Positions 1 to 5,476 of a DNA stretch of 8,057 nt are shown here, one piece after another. The translations under genes and the position numbers were made by a program. Origin of the DNA: an uncultured bacterium (GTDB lineage Bacteria; Patescibacteriota; Minisyncoccia; Phycocordibacterales; Phycocordibacteraceae). The stretch is taken from positions 1 to 8,057 of the forward strand of contig CALUBY010000034.1 of NCBI GenBank assembly GCA_943914435.1, given 5' to 3'. Each line of letters begins with the position of its first letter. Position 1 is the first letter of the stretch. The notes below the pieces were generated by a model. It did no database searches, was not told the DNA's origin, and saw only the letters and a list, made by a program, of their open reading frames with translations.

Positions 1-40
1 CCTAAAGAGGGAGTTGCTCTACCAACTGAGCTACGGGTGC
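1..40 (-). tRNA. tRNA-Lys, 5' half only (cut by window edge)
   Basis: On the minus strand the sequence begins with acceptor strand GCACCCG, then T8 A9, D-stem GCTC/GAGC around the loop AGTTGGTA, a single A26, anticodon stem ACTCC, loop CTCTTTA and the first GG of the returning stem. Standard numbering gives anticodon CUU (lysine) with an unusual U at position 37. Shifting the stem by one base gives UUU, also lysine, but puts C at 33. The 3' half lies outside the window, so the acceptor pairing and any intron cannot be checked. The gene lies 61 nt beyond the alr stop on the same strand and seems to have its own promoter. Confidence 0.8.
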
Positions 41-49
41 AGTGAAAAT

Positions 50-63
50 CTCCTGTAAAGGAG
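50..63 (-). other. small stem-loop between alr and tRNA-Lys
   Basis: On the minus strand CTCCT-TTAC-AGGAG forms a 5-bp hairpin followed by ATTTTCAC. It could be a weak terminator for alr. However, it would start only about 3 nt after the predicted tRNA-Lys start site, so it may instead be the folded 5' leader of that tRNA. The T-run is short and I cannot choose between the two. Confidence 0.3.
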
Positions 64-72
64 TACTTGTTG

Positions 73-101
73 ATACTAATAGATATGGGCGAGTAATTCA
101 A
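73..101 (-). promoter_or_regulatory. candidate promoter of tRNA-Lys
   Basis: Reading the minus strand, TTGAAT (101-96) serves as a -35 box, followed by exactly 17 bp and then TAGTAT (78-73) as a -10 box. Transcription would start near position 66, giving a leader of about 26 nt before the tRNA 5' end at 40. The -35 box starts 1 nt after the alr stop codon. Each box matches four of six sigma70 consensus bases. Confidence 0.4.
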
Positions 102-1256
102 CTAGGACACCCTGCGATACAGGTGACTTGGGAGGTGGGCAAGAATAACGTAGGGAGTGGTCTCTGCAAGACGGGCAATCGCCTGGGCTGAGTTTGGATC
201 CTCTGGATTGTCACTAATTAGGGTGACGGTATCCCCGCGCTTGGCGTTTGATGCATCTGTCACGTCGAGCGACATCATGTTCATGGATACGCGACCACAA
301 AGGGGAACGAGTTCCTTTCCTACATGGAATACGCCCTTGTTTGAAAGTCTGCGGTCAATTCCCTCATAGTAGCCGGCAGGAACGGTTGCGATGCTCGATG
401 TCCGGGTTGCAACAAAGGTAGCGTTGTAGCCAACCGCGTCCCCGGCCGGAATAGTCCGTATCGAGGTGATAGAGGAGTGCATGGACAAGACGGGCTTGAG
501 CGATAGAGTGCTTTCCGTGGCGGTGTCGTATCCATAAAGACCCATGCCCACACGAATAACATTCATGGGGTGAGTGCCAGACAATGAAGCACCCTTTGTT
601 GCGGCTGCATGACGATACGTAATGGTAGGGAAGGCCGCGTCGAGCTCTTGCAGAGAAGCCTCCCAGACTTTGAGCTGCTTAGTTGTGAACTCGGGGTCTG
701 TATTGTCCGCGTCAGCAAGGTGGGTGCCAACCCCAACAACCTCTAAGCCGGGCTTATGCTTAATGAGCTCTATAGCTTCTTTGAGGTCGCTTGGCATGAT
801 GCCCTGACGGTGCATGCCGGTATCAATCTTTAAGTGTATGCGTGCCTTTCTTATGGGAAGGGTTACGAGACTTCGTAGCTGTTCGATATCGGTTATTGCG
901 TATTCCGTATCTCGAAGCGCGCTCGATGCAATGTATTCAGGACGCACATATCCCATAACCACTATCTTTGAGTGTATGCCTGCGCGACGTAGCACTCGGG
1001 CTTCATAGTATGAATCGACCATAAAGAAAGTCACGCCTTCTGTATCAAGAAGTTCTGCAATCAAAACAAGGCCGTGGCCGTATGCGTTACTTTTTAAGAC
1101 CGGGGCAATGCCCATACCGGGATAGGTGTCGCGGTACGTGCGGATGTTATGCAAAAGGCGCTCCTTACTAATAGAGATGGTTATGAGTGGTTCGTATCGC
1201 GTGAGTGCGCGCTTTGCGTGTCTAAGGATTTTTCGTAAAGAAGATATCAAGGGCAT
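102..1256 (-). CDS. alr: alanine racemase
   Basis: This PLP enzyme interconverts L- and D-alanine in the cytoplasm and supplies D-Ala for peptidoglycan. At 384 aa it has the normal family length. The PLP lysine is K55 in LKSNAYGHG. KIDTGMHRQG spans 143-152. R235 lies in VIRVGMGLYGY, the region that contacts the PLP pyridine nitrogen in the family. The second catalytic base is Y296 in AGYYEG, where the usual motif is GYADG. CGRVSMNMM at 320-328 is the conserved C-terminal strand. The alpha/beta barrel begins near residue 24, so the first 23 residues are a basic extension. The start is uncertain: ATG at 1256 lies only 8 nt beyond the tRNA-Leu 3' end and has no Shine-Dalgarno sequence, and the only close in-frame alternative is TTG at codon 3. 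No promoter-like sequence lies upstream, so expression probably depends on read-through from the tRNA. The stop is TAG. Function is secure from the motifs. Confidence 0.95.
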   Translation of the reverse strand: MPLISSLRKILRHAKRALTRYEPLITISISKERLLHNIRTYRDTYPGMGIAPVLKSNAYGHGLVLIAELLDTEGVTFFMVDSYYEARVLRRAGIHSKIVVMGYVRPEYIASSALRDTEYAITDIEQLRSLVTLPIRKARIHLKIDTGMHRQGIMPSDLKEAIELIKHKPGLEVVGVGTHLADADNTDPEFTTKQLKVWEASLQELDAAFPTITYRHAAATKGASLSGTHPMNVIRVGMGLYGYDTATESTLSLKPVLSMHSSITSIRTIPAGDAVGYNATFVATRTSSIATVPAGYYEGIDRRLSNKGVFHVGKELVPLCGRVSMNMMSLDVTDASNAKRGDTVTLISDNPEDPNSAQAIARLAETTPYVILAHLPSHLYRRVS

Positions 1257-1264
1257 GTGGTCGG

Positions 1265-1347
1265 TGCCGGGGGCGGGACTCGAACCCGCACGGCATTGCT
1301 GCCTAGGGTGTTTAAGACCCTTATGTCTACCATTCCATCACCCCGGC
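1265..1347 (-). tRNA. tRNA-Leu(UAA)
   Basis: This 83-nt class II tRNA folds fully on the minus strand. The acceptor GCCGGGG/CCCCGGC has 7 perfect pairs and discriminator A73, as expected for leucine. The anticodon stem AGGGT/ACCCT encloses CTTAAAC, giving anticodon UAA. A short variable arm GGC/GCC is present, and the T arm is GCGGG-TTCGAGT-CCCGC. The CCA tail is not encoded, since CCG follows the discriminator, so CCA must be added by nucleotidyltransferase. The anticodon loop has no intron. The alr start codon follows 8 nt downstream. Confidence 0.96.
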
Positions 1348-1368
1348 GTATACGAACGACGATAGCAT

Positions 1369-1394
1369 ACTGGCGGCCCTGTGGGGCCGCCAGT
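1369..1394 (-). terminator. perfect 11-bp hairpin between tRNA-Cys and tRNA-Leu
   Basis: ACTGGCGGCCC and GGGCCGCCAGT pair perfectly over 11 bp around a 4-nt loop (CACA on the minus strand, TGTG on the plus strand). The GC-rich lower stem would be very stable. It lies 9 nt after tRNA-Cys and 21 nt before tRNA-Leu. No U-tract follows on either strand, so it is not a textbook intrinsic terminator. It may end the infB-rbfA-tRNA-Cys transcript partially, or guide processing between the two tRNAs. The fold is certain, but the terminator role is inferred. Confidence 0.45.
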
Positions 1395-1403
1395 AGTTGA
1401 TTG

Positions 1404-1476
1404 AGGCCCAGACGGAAGTCGCATCCGTGCAATAGCGGGTTTGCAATCCGCCGCGTTTCTACTTCGCCACTGGGCC
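1404..1476 (-). tRNA. tRNA-Cys(GCA) with atypical D and T loops
   Basis: The minus-strand acceptor GGCCCAG/CTGGGCC has 7 perfect pairs. Anticodon stem GCGGA with loop TTGCAAA gives anticodon GCA. Discriminator U73 is the classic cysteine identity base. T8 and G9 are present, and the T stem ACGGA/TCCGT is perfect. Three features are odd. The D loop AAGTAGAAA, on a 3-bp stem GCG/CGC, lacks the G18-G19 pair. The T loop is TGCGACT, so the near-invariant U55 is G. The anticodon stem ends in an A31-C39 mismatch. CCA is not encoded. A weak TACTAT box at 1490-1485 could serve as a -10, but its -35 partner is poor, so co-transcription with rbfA is also possible. Confidence 0.9.
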
Positions 1477-1490
1477 GCAGGCTAATAGTA

Positions 1491-1511
1491 GCGCGACTCG
1501 CACGCTCGCGC
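1491..1511 (-). repeat. short inverted repeat after rbfA
   Basis: GCGCGA and TCGCGC form a 6-bp stem with a 9-nt loop in the 34-nt gap between rbfA and tRNA-Cys, running into the first base of the rbfA stop codon. No T-tract follows. It may be a weak terminator or a processing signal, or just a by-product of local GC richness. Confidence 0.25.
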
Positions 1512-1876
1512 TATATGGTTTCTTCGCGGTCGCTTGGGTCCTCGGGAGGAATTTCTATGCCGCGGGTTGCTTCTTCAAATGCCTTACGAGCACGTTCGCC
1601 TTTGTCTATTTCAAACCAGATATAGGGTAAGCGTACAAAGCGGGTCGTCTTCTTGAGCTCATTACGGAAAAGGTCCTTGTGACGCATAAGGAAATCAATC
1701 GCGTGACCTTCCTGTGCCTCTGGGTACACGCTCACGTAAATAGTTGCGTTCTGACGATCCTTTGAGAAAGTTGCGCGGGTAGGAGTGATAAGGGTACCGC
1801 GACCCGCCTCACGGGAAATATAGCGTCCTATGTTCTCAAGGAGTATGGAAACGGCTCGTTCATCTCGTGCGCTCAT
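1511..1876 (-). CDS. rbfA: ribosome-binding factor A
   Basis: RbfA is a small KH-fold protein that binds the 30S subunit and helps mature the 5' end of 16S rRNA. At 121 aa it has the usual size. The family signature is visible: an N-terminal helix (residues 6-22, AVSILLENIGRYI), strand NATIYVSVYPE at 43-53, then FRNELKKTTRFVRLPYIWFEID at 70-91, which matches the family's R..L....R..P.l.F..D pattern. The acidic tail after residue 108 is probably disordered. It follows infB by 11 nt, the classic infB-rbfA arrangement. The start ATG has no Shine-Dalgarno sequence. An AATAAT stretch 10 nt upstream, overlapping the infB stop, could be an internal -10, but no good -35 accompanies it. The stop is TAG. 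Confidence 0.92.
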   Translation of the reverse strand: MSARDERAVSILLENIGRYISREAGRGTLITPTRATFSKDRQNATIYVSVYPEAQEGHAIDFLMRHKDLFRNELKKTTRFVRLPYIWFEIDKGERARKAFEEATRGIEIPPEDPSDREETI

Positions 1877-1887
1877 AAATGATGTGA

Positions 1888-3372
1888 TTATTTGGTTTCG
1901 GTCATGCGAAACGCGATAAGGGTGTCTCCCGCAGCTGCTTCGTACTTTCCATCAATCTGAAGACCAAACTCACCCTCAACCTTTATCTCCTTTACGTCTG
2001 CGCGCGCAACCTGGAGGTTAATGAGTTTTGCGTTTCCGATGTGGAGGCCGCGGCGGTCAATCTTAACCATGTCTCCAACGGTTAGAACGCCTGAGTTCCA
2101 GCGTCCGCCGAGCACCTGCTTTGTTCCGGCCGTATTGAACGCCTTTAGTACTTTCGCTTCGCCGAGTATCTCTTCAATCGTAACGCGTGGTGCTCTCTCC
2201 ATGACGAGTGCTTCGATACGCTCTTTGAGGTCGTAGATGATGGTGAACGTATCAATAGACACGTGCATGCGCTCTGCGGAATCACGTGCTGCAGAATCAA
2301 TACCCACATTGAACCCAATAACAAAGCCTGAGCCCGCTGCCGCTGCCTTTACGTCGTTCTCAGATACCGCACCAATACCTTCCTGCACGATACGGATGGC
2401 AACGCGTTCGTGCGCAATCTTTGCAAGCTCATGCTTAATCGCAAGGATACTGCCGGTAACGTCAGCCTTAATGATGAGGGGAAGGGTGGTCTTGCCGTCA
2501 TCAGGAACACGCTCTTGGGTGTGTGCTGGGTTAGCAACCGCACCAAGGAGTGCCAGTTTCTCTGCTTCCTTTTTTGTCTTCAGGGAGACAAACGGGGTGC
2601 CTGCAGGGGGAAGGGTGTTCCATCCTGAGATACGTACTGGCTGAGAAGGAACCGCGGTATCAATGCGCGCTGCCTTAAAGTCTTCAATAAAGCGGACAGG
2701 AGCGTAGGCATCACCGGCAACCACAAACGAGCCGGTTGAAAGAGTTCCTTCTTTTACGATAAGCGTTGCAGAAAGACCGCGCTTTGGGTCTTGAGAAGAT
2801 TCAAGAACAAATCCTTCTGCTGCAGCGTCGAGATCTGCAGAAAGTTCTGCGAGGTCTGCAGTAAGGAGCACAAGGTCAAGAAGCTCAGGAATACCTTCGC
2901 CTGATTTAGAAGACACCCCGGTGAAAGGAATAGAGCCACCAAGACCCTCAAGGTAGATACCGCTCTCAAGAGCTGAGATACGGGCTTTCTCAATATCAGC
3001 GCCTGGCTTATCGATTTTTGTGAATGCTACAACAAACGGAATGTCTGCCTCGGTAATGGCCTCGAATGCTTCAAGAGTCTGAGGCTTTACGCCTTCTTCT
3101 GCGGCAATAACAAGAACCGCAACATCAGCAGCAGCAGCACCGCGTGCGCGTAGCGCACGAAATGCCTCGTGTCCTGGAGTATCAAGAAATGTCATACGAC
3201 GAGGAGTACCTTCGTGGATGTGTTCCGCCTCGTAGGCAGCAACGTGCTGGGTGATGCCACCTGCTTCGCCAGCAGTTACGTTTGCCTTACGGATGTAGTC
3301 CAGCAAGGAGGACTTGCCGTGGTCAATGTGTCCCATAACGGCCACTATTGGTGGACGAGTGCTTTTTGCCAT
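1888..3372 (-). CDS. infB: translation initiation factor IF-2 (short form)
   Basis: IF-2 is the GTPase that brings initiator tRNA to the 30S subunit and promotes 50S joining. G motifs in order: G1 GHIDHGKS 14-21, G2 GGITQ 38-42, G3 DTPGH 64-68, G4 TKID 118-121 (normally NKID), G5 SSKSGEG 154-160. Domain II covers about 183-265, domain III about 293-385 and the C-terminal tRNA-binding domain about 396-488. At 494 aa it begins right at the G domain, without the long N-terminal region of E. coli IF-2; short forms are usual in reduced genomes. In the last domain the cysteines known in Geobacillus IF-2 appear replaced: R424 in GGRWNSG, and F469 in GEFG where YECG is typical. The ATG has no Shine-Dalgarno sequence, and a promoter lies directly before it. 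The gene is first in the unit with rbfA 11 nt downstream. The stop is TAA. Confidence 0.96.
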   Translation of the reverse strand: MAKSTRPPIVAVMGHIDHGKSSLLDYIRKANVTAGEAGGITQHVAAYEAEHIHEGTPRRMTFLDTPGHEAFRALRARGAAAADVAVLVIAAEEGVKPQTLEAFEAITEADIPFVVAFTKIDKPGADIEKARISALESGIYLEGLGGSIPFTGVSSKSGEGIPELLDLVLLTADLAELSADLDAAAEGFVLESSQDPKRGLSATLIVKEGTLSTGSFVVAGDAYAPVRFIEDFKAARIDTAVPSQPVRISGWNTLPPAGTPFVSLKTKKEAEKLALLGAVANPAHTQERVPDDGKTTLPLIIKADVTGSILAIKHELAKIAHERVAIRIVQEGIGAVSENDVKAAAAGSGFVIGFNVGIDSAARDSAERMHVSIDTFTIIYDLKERIEALVMERAPRVTIEEILGEAKVLKAFNTAGTKQVLGGRWNSGVLTVGDMVKIDRRGLHIGNAKLINLQVARADVKEIKVEGEFGLQIDGKYEAAAGDTLIAFRMTETK

Positions 3373-3381
3373 AGTGCTGTG

Positions 3382-3410
3382 ATTATCGCATAAAATAGCC
3401 CTTTCAGCAA
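3382..3410 (-). promoter_or_regulatory. infB promoter, predicted leaderless transcript
   Basis: Reading the minus strand, TTGCTG (3410-3405) is followed by exactly 17 bp and GATAAT (3387-3382), a good sigma70-type pair. Transcription starting 7 nt after the -10 box would begin near 3375, only about 3 nt before the infB ATG. No Shine-Dalgarno sequence fits in the gap. Confidence 0.6.
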
Positions 3411-3463
3411 TGTACTAGACCCAATCACCCTTGAGTGGGTGCTGCCTGGAGCGCTCATACCCA

Positions 3464-3492
3464 TGAACATCTTTTGTGGTTGTGTGTAGAAT
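3464..3492 (+). promoter_or_regulatory. cysteine desulfurase promoter, predicted leaderless
   Basis: TGAACA (3464-3469), 17 bp, then TAGAAT (3487-3492) with TG two bases before it as in an extended -10. The predicted start near 3499 falls at the ATG at 3500. An in-frame ATG at 3491 overlaps the -10 box itself and so would not be transcribed from this promoter. This promoter fixes the start codon choice. It diverges from the infB promoter 53 bp away. Confidence 0.5.
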
Positions 3493-3499
3493 GAACGGC

Positions 3500-4669
3500 A
3501 TGAAGAGGACCTATCTTGATTGGGCAGCTGCCGCGCCAGTTCTGAAACAGGCGGAACGTGTGCATCATCGAGCAGTGCGAACATATGGGAACCCGGCCTC
3601 ACCCCACGAGGAAGGAAGGGAAGCACGAAAGGTGCTTGAAGATGCGCGTGTGCGTATCGCGCGCTTGGCCGGAGTAAAAACTGACGCGGTCATATTCACG
3701 GGTGGCGCCACCGAAGCAAATGCGCTTGCTATTCAGGGCATGGTCCATGCGCTTTTTGATACCGGCCTCACGCCGTCAGAGACGCATGTGCTGTATCTCC
3801 CGAGTGCTCACGCATCAACCCGCGGCGCTGTGGAGATACTCAAAGCAGAGGGTGTTGTTGTAGAAGCGATGCCGGTGCCGGAAGGGAAAGTCGACCTGAA
3901 TCTTCTTGCGACCTTGGTTCGCCCAGAGACAGTGCTTGTTGCTATGGAGGCGGTGTGTGGTGAGACGGGCACGAGATTTGATACCCGAGGCGTGCGTCAG
4001 GTGCTTGATGCGGCGAGAGCGAGCGGGTCCCCTCGTATACGCCTGCATGTAGACGCAAGCCAGTTGCCGCTTGTTGAGTCTTTTGAGCTCACCCGTATTG
4101 CATCCGACACCTTAACGCTTGATGCACAGAAAGTGGGGGGCGTTAGAGGCATTGGTGTATTGCTTGCACCGAGGCAGATTCCCTTGAAGGCACTTATGAA
4201 TGGCGGGGGACAAGAGCGAGGCATACGGCCCGGTACTCCCTCGCCGGCACTTGCTGCAGGGTTTGCAACCGCTCTTGAAAACTGCGCACTCACTCATGAA
4301 GCGTTTTCCAAGAAGGCGAGCGGCATGCGTGCGCGTCTGCTTGCGCGAATCCAAAAAGATATACCGAACGTAGAAATGAACGGAGGGAAAGCACACGTGC
4401 CACATATTTTGAACGTGTCTTTCCTTGGGCGTGATACTGAGTACCTTGCGGTATTACTCGATGAAGCAGGTTTTTCCGTATCAACTCGAAGCGCATGCGC
4501 GACCGATGAGGACGAATCAAGAGCGGTGCACGTGTTCACGGGGGACCGAGAACGAGCTTCTTCTACTCTGCGTATATCGTGGGGCAGAGAAACACCTGAG
4601 CGTGCTCTGACGCGATGTGCGGATGCGCTGGTGCGTGCCGTTCGATTCCTTGATACTAATGCCTTATAA
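3500..4669 (+). CDS. cysteine desulfurase, NifS/IscS family
   Basis: This PLP-dependent class V aminotransferase-fold enzyme removes sulfur from L-cysteine as an enzyme persulfide, for tRNA thiolation or Fe-S assembly. From ATG 3500 it is 389 aa and opens MKRTYLDWAAAAP, matching the family's YLD.AATTP start. Motifs in order: TGGATE 67-72, H104 stacking on PLP, D185 and Q188 in HVDASQ, PLP lysine K211 in LDAQKVGG, GGGQERGIRPGT 235-246, and persulfide cysteine C333 in RSACA. Compared with E. coli IscS, the pocket is altered: the VNNEIG loop is VCGETG (152-157), and GHK is AQK, so the histidine before the lysine is Q210. Altered forms of this kind look common in Patescibacteria. I see no IscU or MnmA gene beside it, so the acceptor is unknown and I do not choose between iscS and nifS. 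Longer reading from GTG 3476 was rejected. The TAA stop overlaps the next gene's -10 box. Confidence 0.9.
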   Translation: MKRTYLDWAAAAPVLKQAERVHHRAVRTYGNPASPHEEGREARKVLEDARVRIARLAGVKTDAVIFTGGATEANALAIQGMVHALFDTGLTPSETHVLYLPSAHASTRGAVEILKAEGVVVEAMPVPEGKVDLNLLATLVRPETVLVAMEAVCGETGTRFDTRGVRQVLDAARASGSPRIRLHVDASQLPLVESFELTRIASDTLTLDAQKVGGVRGIGVLLAPRQIPLKALMNGGGQERGIRPGTPSPALAAGFATALENCALTHEAFSKKASGMRARLLARIQKDIPNVEMNGGKAHVPHILNVSFLGRDTEYLAVLLDEAGFSVSTRSACATDEDESRAVHVFTGDRERASSTLRISWGRETPERALTRCADALVRAVRFLDTNAL

Positions 4670-4670
4670 T
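4665..4670 (+). promoter_or_regulatory. consensus -10 box overlapping a stop codon
   Basis: A perfect TATAAT spans the last codon and TAA stop of the cysteine desulfurase gene. Transcription would start about 7 nt later at 4677, exactly the A of the next ATG. The -35 region (TTCGAT at 4641-4646, 18-bp spacer) is weak. This gives the downstream gene its own leaderless message. Confidence 0.5.
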
Positions 4671-4676
4671 TGCCGT

Positions 4677-5429
4677 ATGAACATCGAGGACCTTTCAAAG
4701 ACCCAGCTACTGCTTCTCACGATACTCGTGAACTTTGTGACGGCTATTGCAACGTGTGTTATGACGGTATCCCTTCTTGATGAGGCACCACTCACTGTTA
4801 CGCAGACCGTTAACCGCATTGTGGAGCGCACCGTTGAGACGGCAGCACAGACACCTCTCCCTGTGATTCCTGGTCTTCCGGTGAAAGAAGTGCCAGCGCC
4901 TATAGTGCGAGACGAGGATCTGCTCAAGTCAGCTATTCGCGCAAGTCTTGAGCGTCGTGTCCTTATATATAAAGGTGCAACCACAACGCCTCTTATTGCA
5001 GTGGGTACCTATCTTCCAGACAAGCGGTCGGTCGTAACGGCAACGGCAGGAAATCTTCCAAAGGAGGCTACCATCATGTTCTCTGATGGCTCGATTGCAG
5101 AAGCCTCGCTTGCACGCCCGGGTGCGACCCTCACCATCTACGGGTTTGCTGATGCAGCACGGCTCCCAAGTGCCGCGAGTCCTGAACTAGTGCCTGCGAG
5201 CACTCTTTCTCAGGGTCAGACGGTTGTCTCGCTTGCAGGCGACCGTGCCGCTCTTCCGGGTATCGTCTCGCTCGTAGAGGCGGCGGGTATCCGCTCAACG
5301 GTAGCGGGCGTGCCCCCGGGGGCAGCGCTCGTTGATACTGCGGGCAACATTGTCGGCATCGCAACGGCAGTCTCAGGAATATTTGCTCCTGCTGACCGTA
5401 TACTCACCCTTCTAAGTGATGTACCGTAA
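4677..5429 (+). CDS. membrane-anchored trypsin-fold protein, catalytic triad lost
   Basis: This 250-aa protein has a short cytoplasmic N-terminus, one transmembrane helix at about residues 10-34 and a polar stalk with TQTVNRIVERTVE (42-54). A proline-rich linker (58-77) leads to a domain with the outline of a DegP/trypsin fold on the outer side of the membrane. Recognisable landmarks are AVGTYLPDKRSVVTA (108-122), the FSDGS hairpin (135-139), LSQGQTVVSLAG (177-188) and LVDTAGNIVGIAT (218-230). The catalytic positions are gone. The TAxH histidine position reads TATAG (A124), the DLAVL aspartate position reads T151 or A150, and the GNSGGP serine position reads PPGAA (P214). It is therefore probably not a protease but a binding, scaffold or decoy protein. 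Similar stalks occur on Parcubacterial proteins annotated as serine proteases (recalled, not searched). The start is set by the TATAAT 7 nt before ATG 4677. The gene lies 7 nt after the cysteine desulfurase stop and 47 nt before clpB. Confidence 0.7.
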   Translation: MNIEDLSKTQLLLLTILVNFVTAIATCVMTVSLLDEAPLTVTQTVNRIVERTVETAAQTPLPVIPGLPVKEVPAPIVRDEDLLKSAIRASLERRVLIYKGATTTPLIAVGTYLPDKRSVVTATAGNLPKEATIMFSDGSIAEASLARPGATLTIYGFADAARLPSAASPELVPASTLSQGQTVVSLAGDRAALPGIVSLVEAAGIRSTVAGVPPGAALVDTAGNIVGIATAVSGIFAPADRILTLLSDVP

Positions 5430-5436
5430 TAGAAGC

Positions 5437-5466
5437 TTCACGAACACGTCATTAGTAGTATAAGAT
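5437..5466 (+). promoter_or_regulatory. clpB promoter, predicted near-leaderless
   Basis: TTCACG (5437-5442) with TAAGAT (5461-5466, 18-bp spacer) or the overlapping TATAAG (5459-5464, 16-bp spacer) forms a sigma70-like promoter. The start would be near 5471-5473, giving a 4-6 nt leader before ATG 5477. I see no CIRCE-type inverted repeat or other heat-shock operator in the 47-nt gap. Confidence 0.45.
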
Positions 5467-5476
5467 TCTGAATCCT

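Noticed and set aside
71..80. The 11-mer TTGATACTAAT near position 70 recurs near 4650
   Set aside because: Several repeated 11-mers are expected by chance in 8 kb. One copy lies in a coding region, and the two share no context.
1404..1476. Plus-strand reading as a tRNA with anticodon UGC
   Set aside because: The acceptor and anticodon stems are palindromic enough to fold on both strands. The plus strand gives no acceptable T arm, and only the minus strand has T8, a 5-bp T stem and the cysteine U73.
2237..2644. 135-aa open frame antisense to infB
   Set aside because: Low-complexity Ser/Arg/Ala-rich composition with no domain. The opposite strand carries clearly conserved IF-2 sequence, so this is a shadow frame, like the other overlapping frames in the window.
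3426..3441. CACCC/GGGTG repeat as a terminator or riboswitch
   Set aside because: Only 5 bp with no T-run, in a region where both flanking transcripts start rather than end. Kept only as a possible operator in the divergent-promoter finding.
3476..3499. Earlier starts for the cysteine desulfurase (GTG 3476, ATG 3491)
   Set aside because: The eight extra residues have no family counterpart, the ATG at 3491 overlaps the -10 box, and MKRTYLD from 3500 matches the family N-terminus.
4617..4676. Earlier ATG for the trypsin-fold protein at 4617
   Set aside because: It would overlap the cysteine desulfurase by over 50 nt and add a non-family N-terminus. ATG 4677, exactly 7 nt after TATAAT, directly precedes the transmembrane helix.
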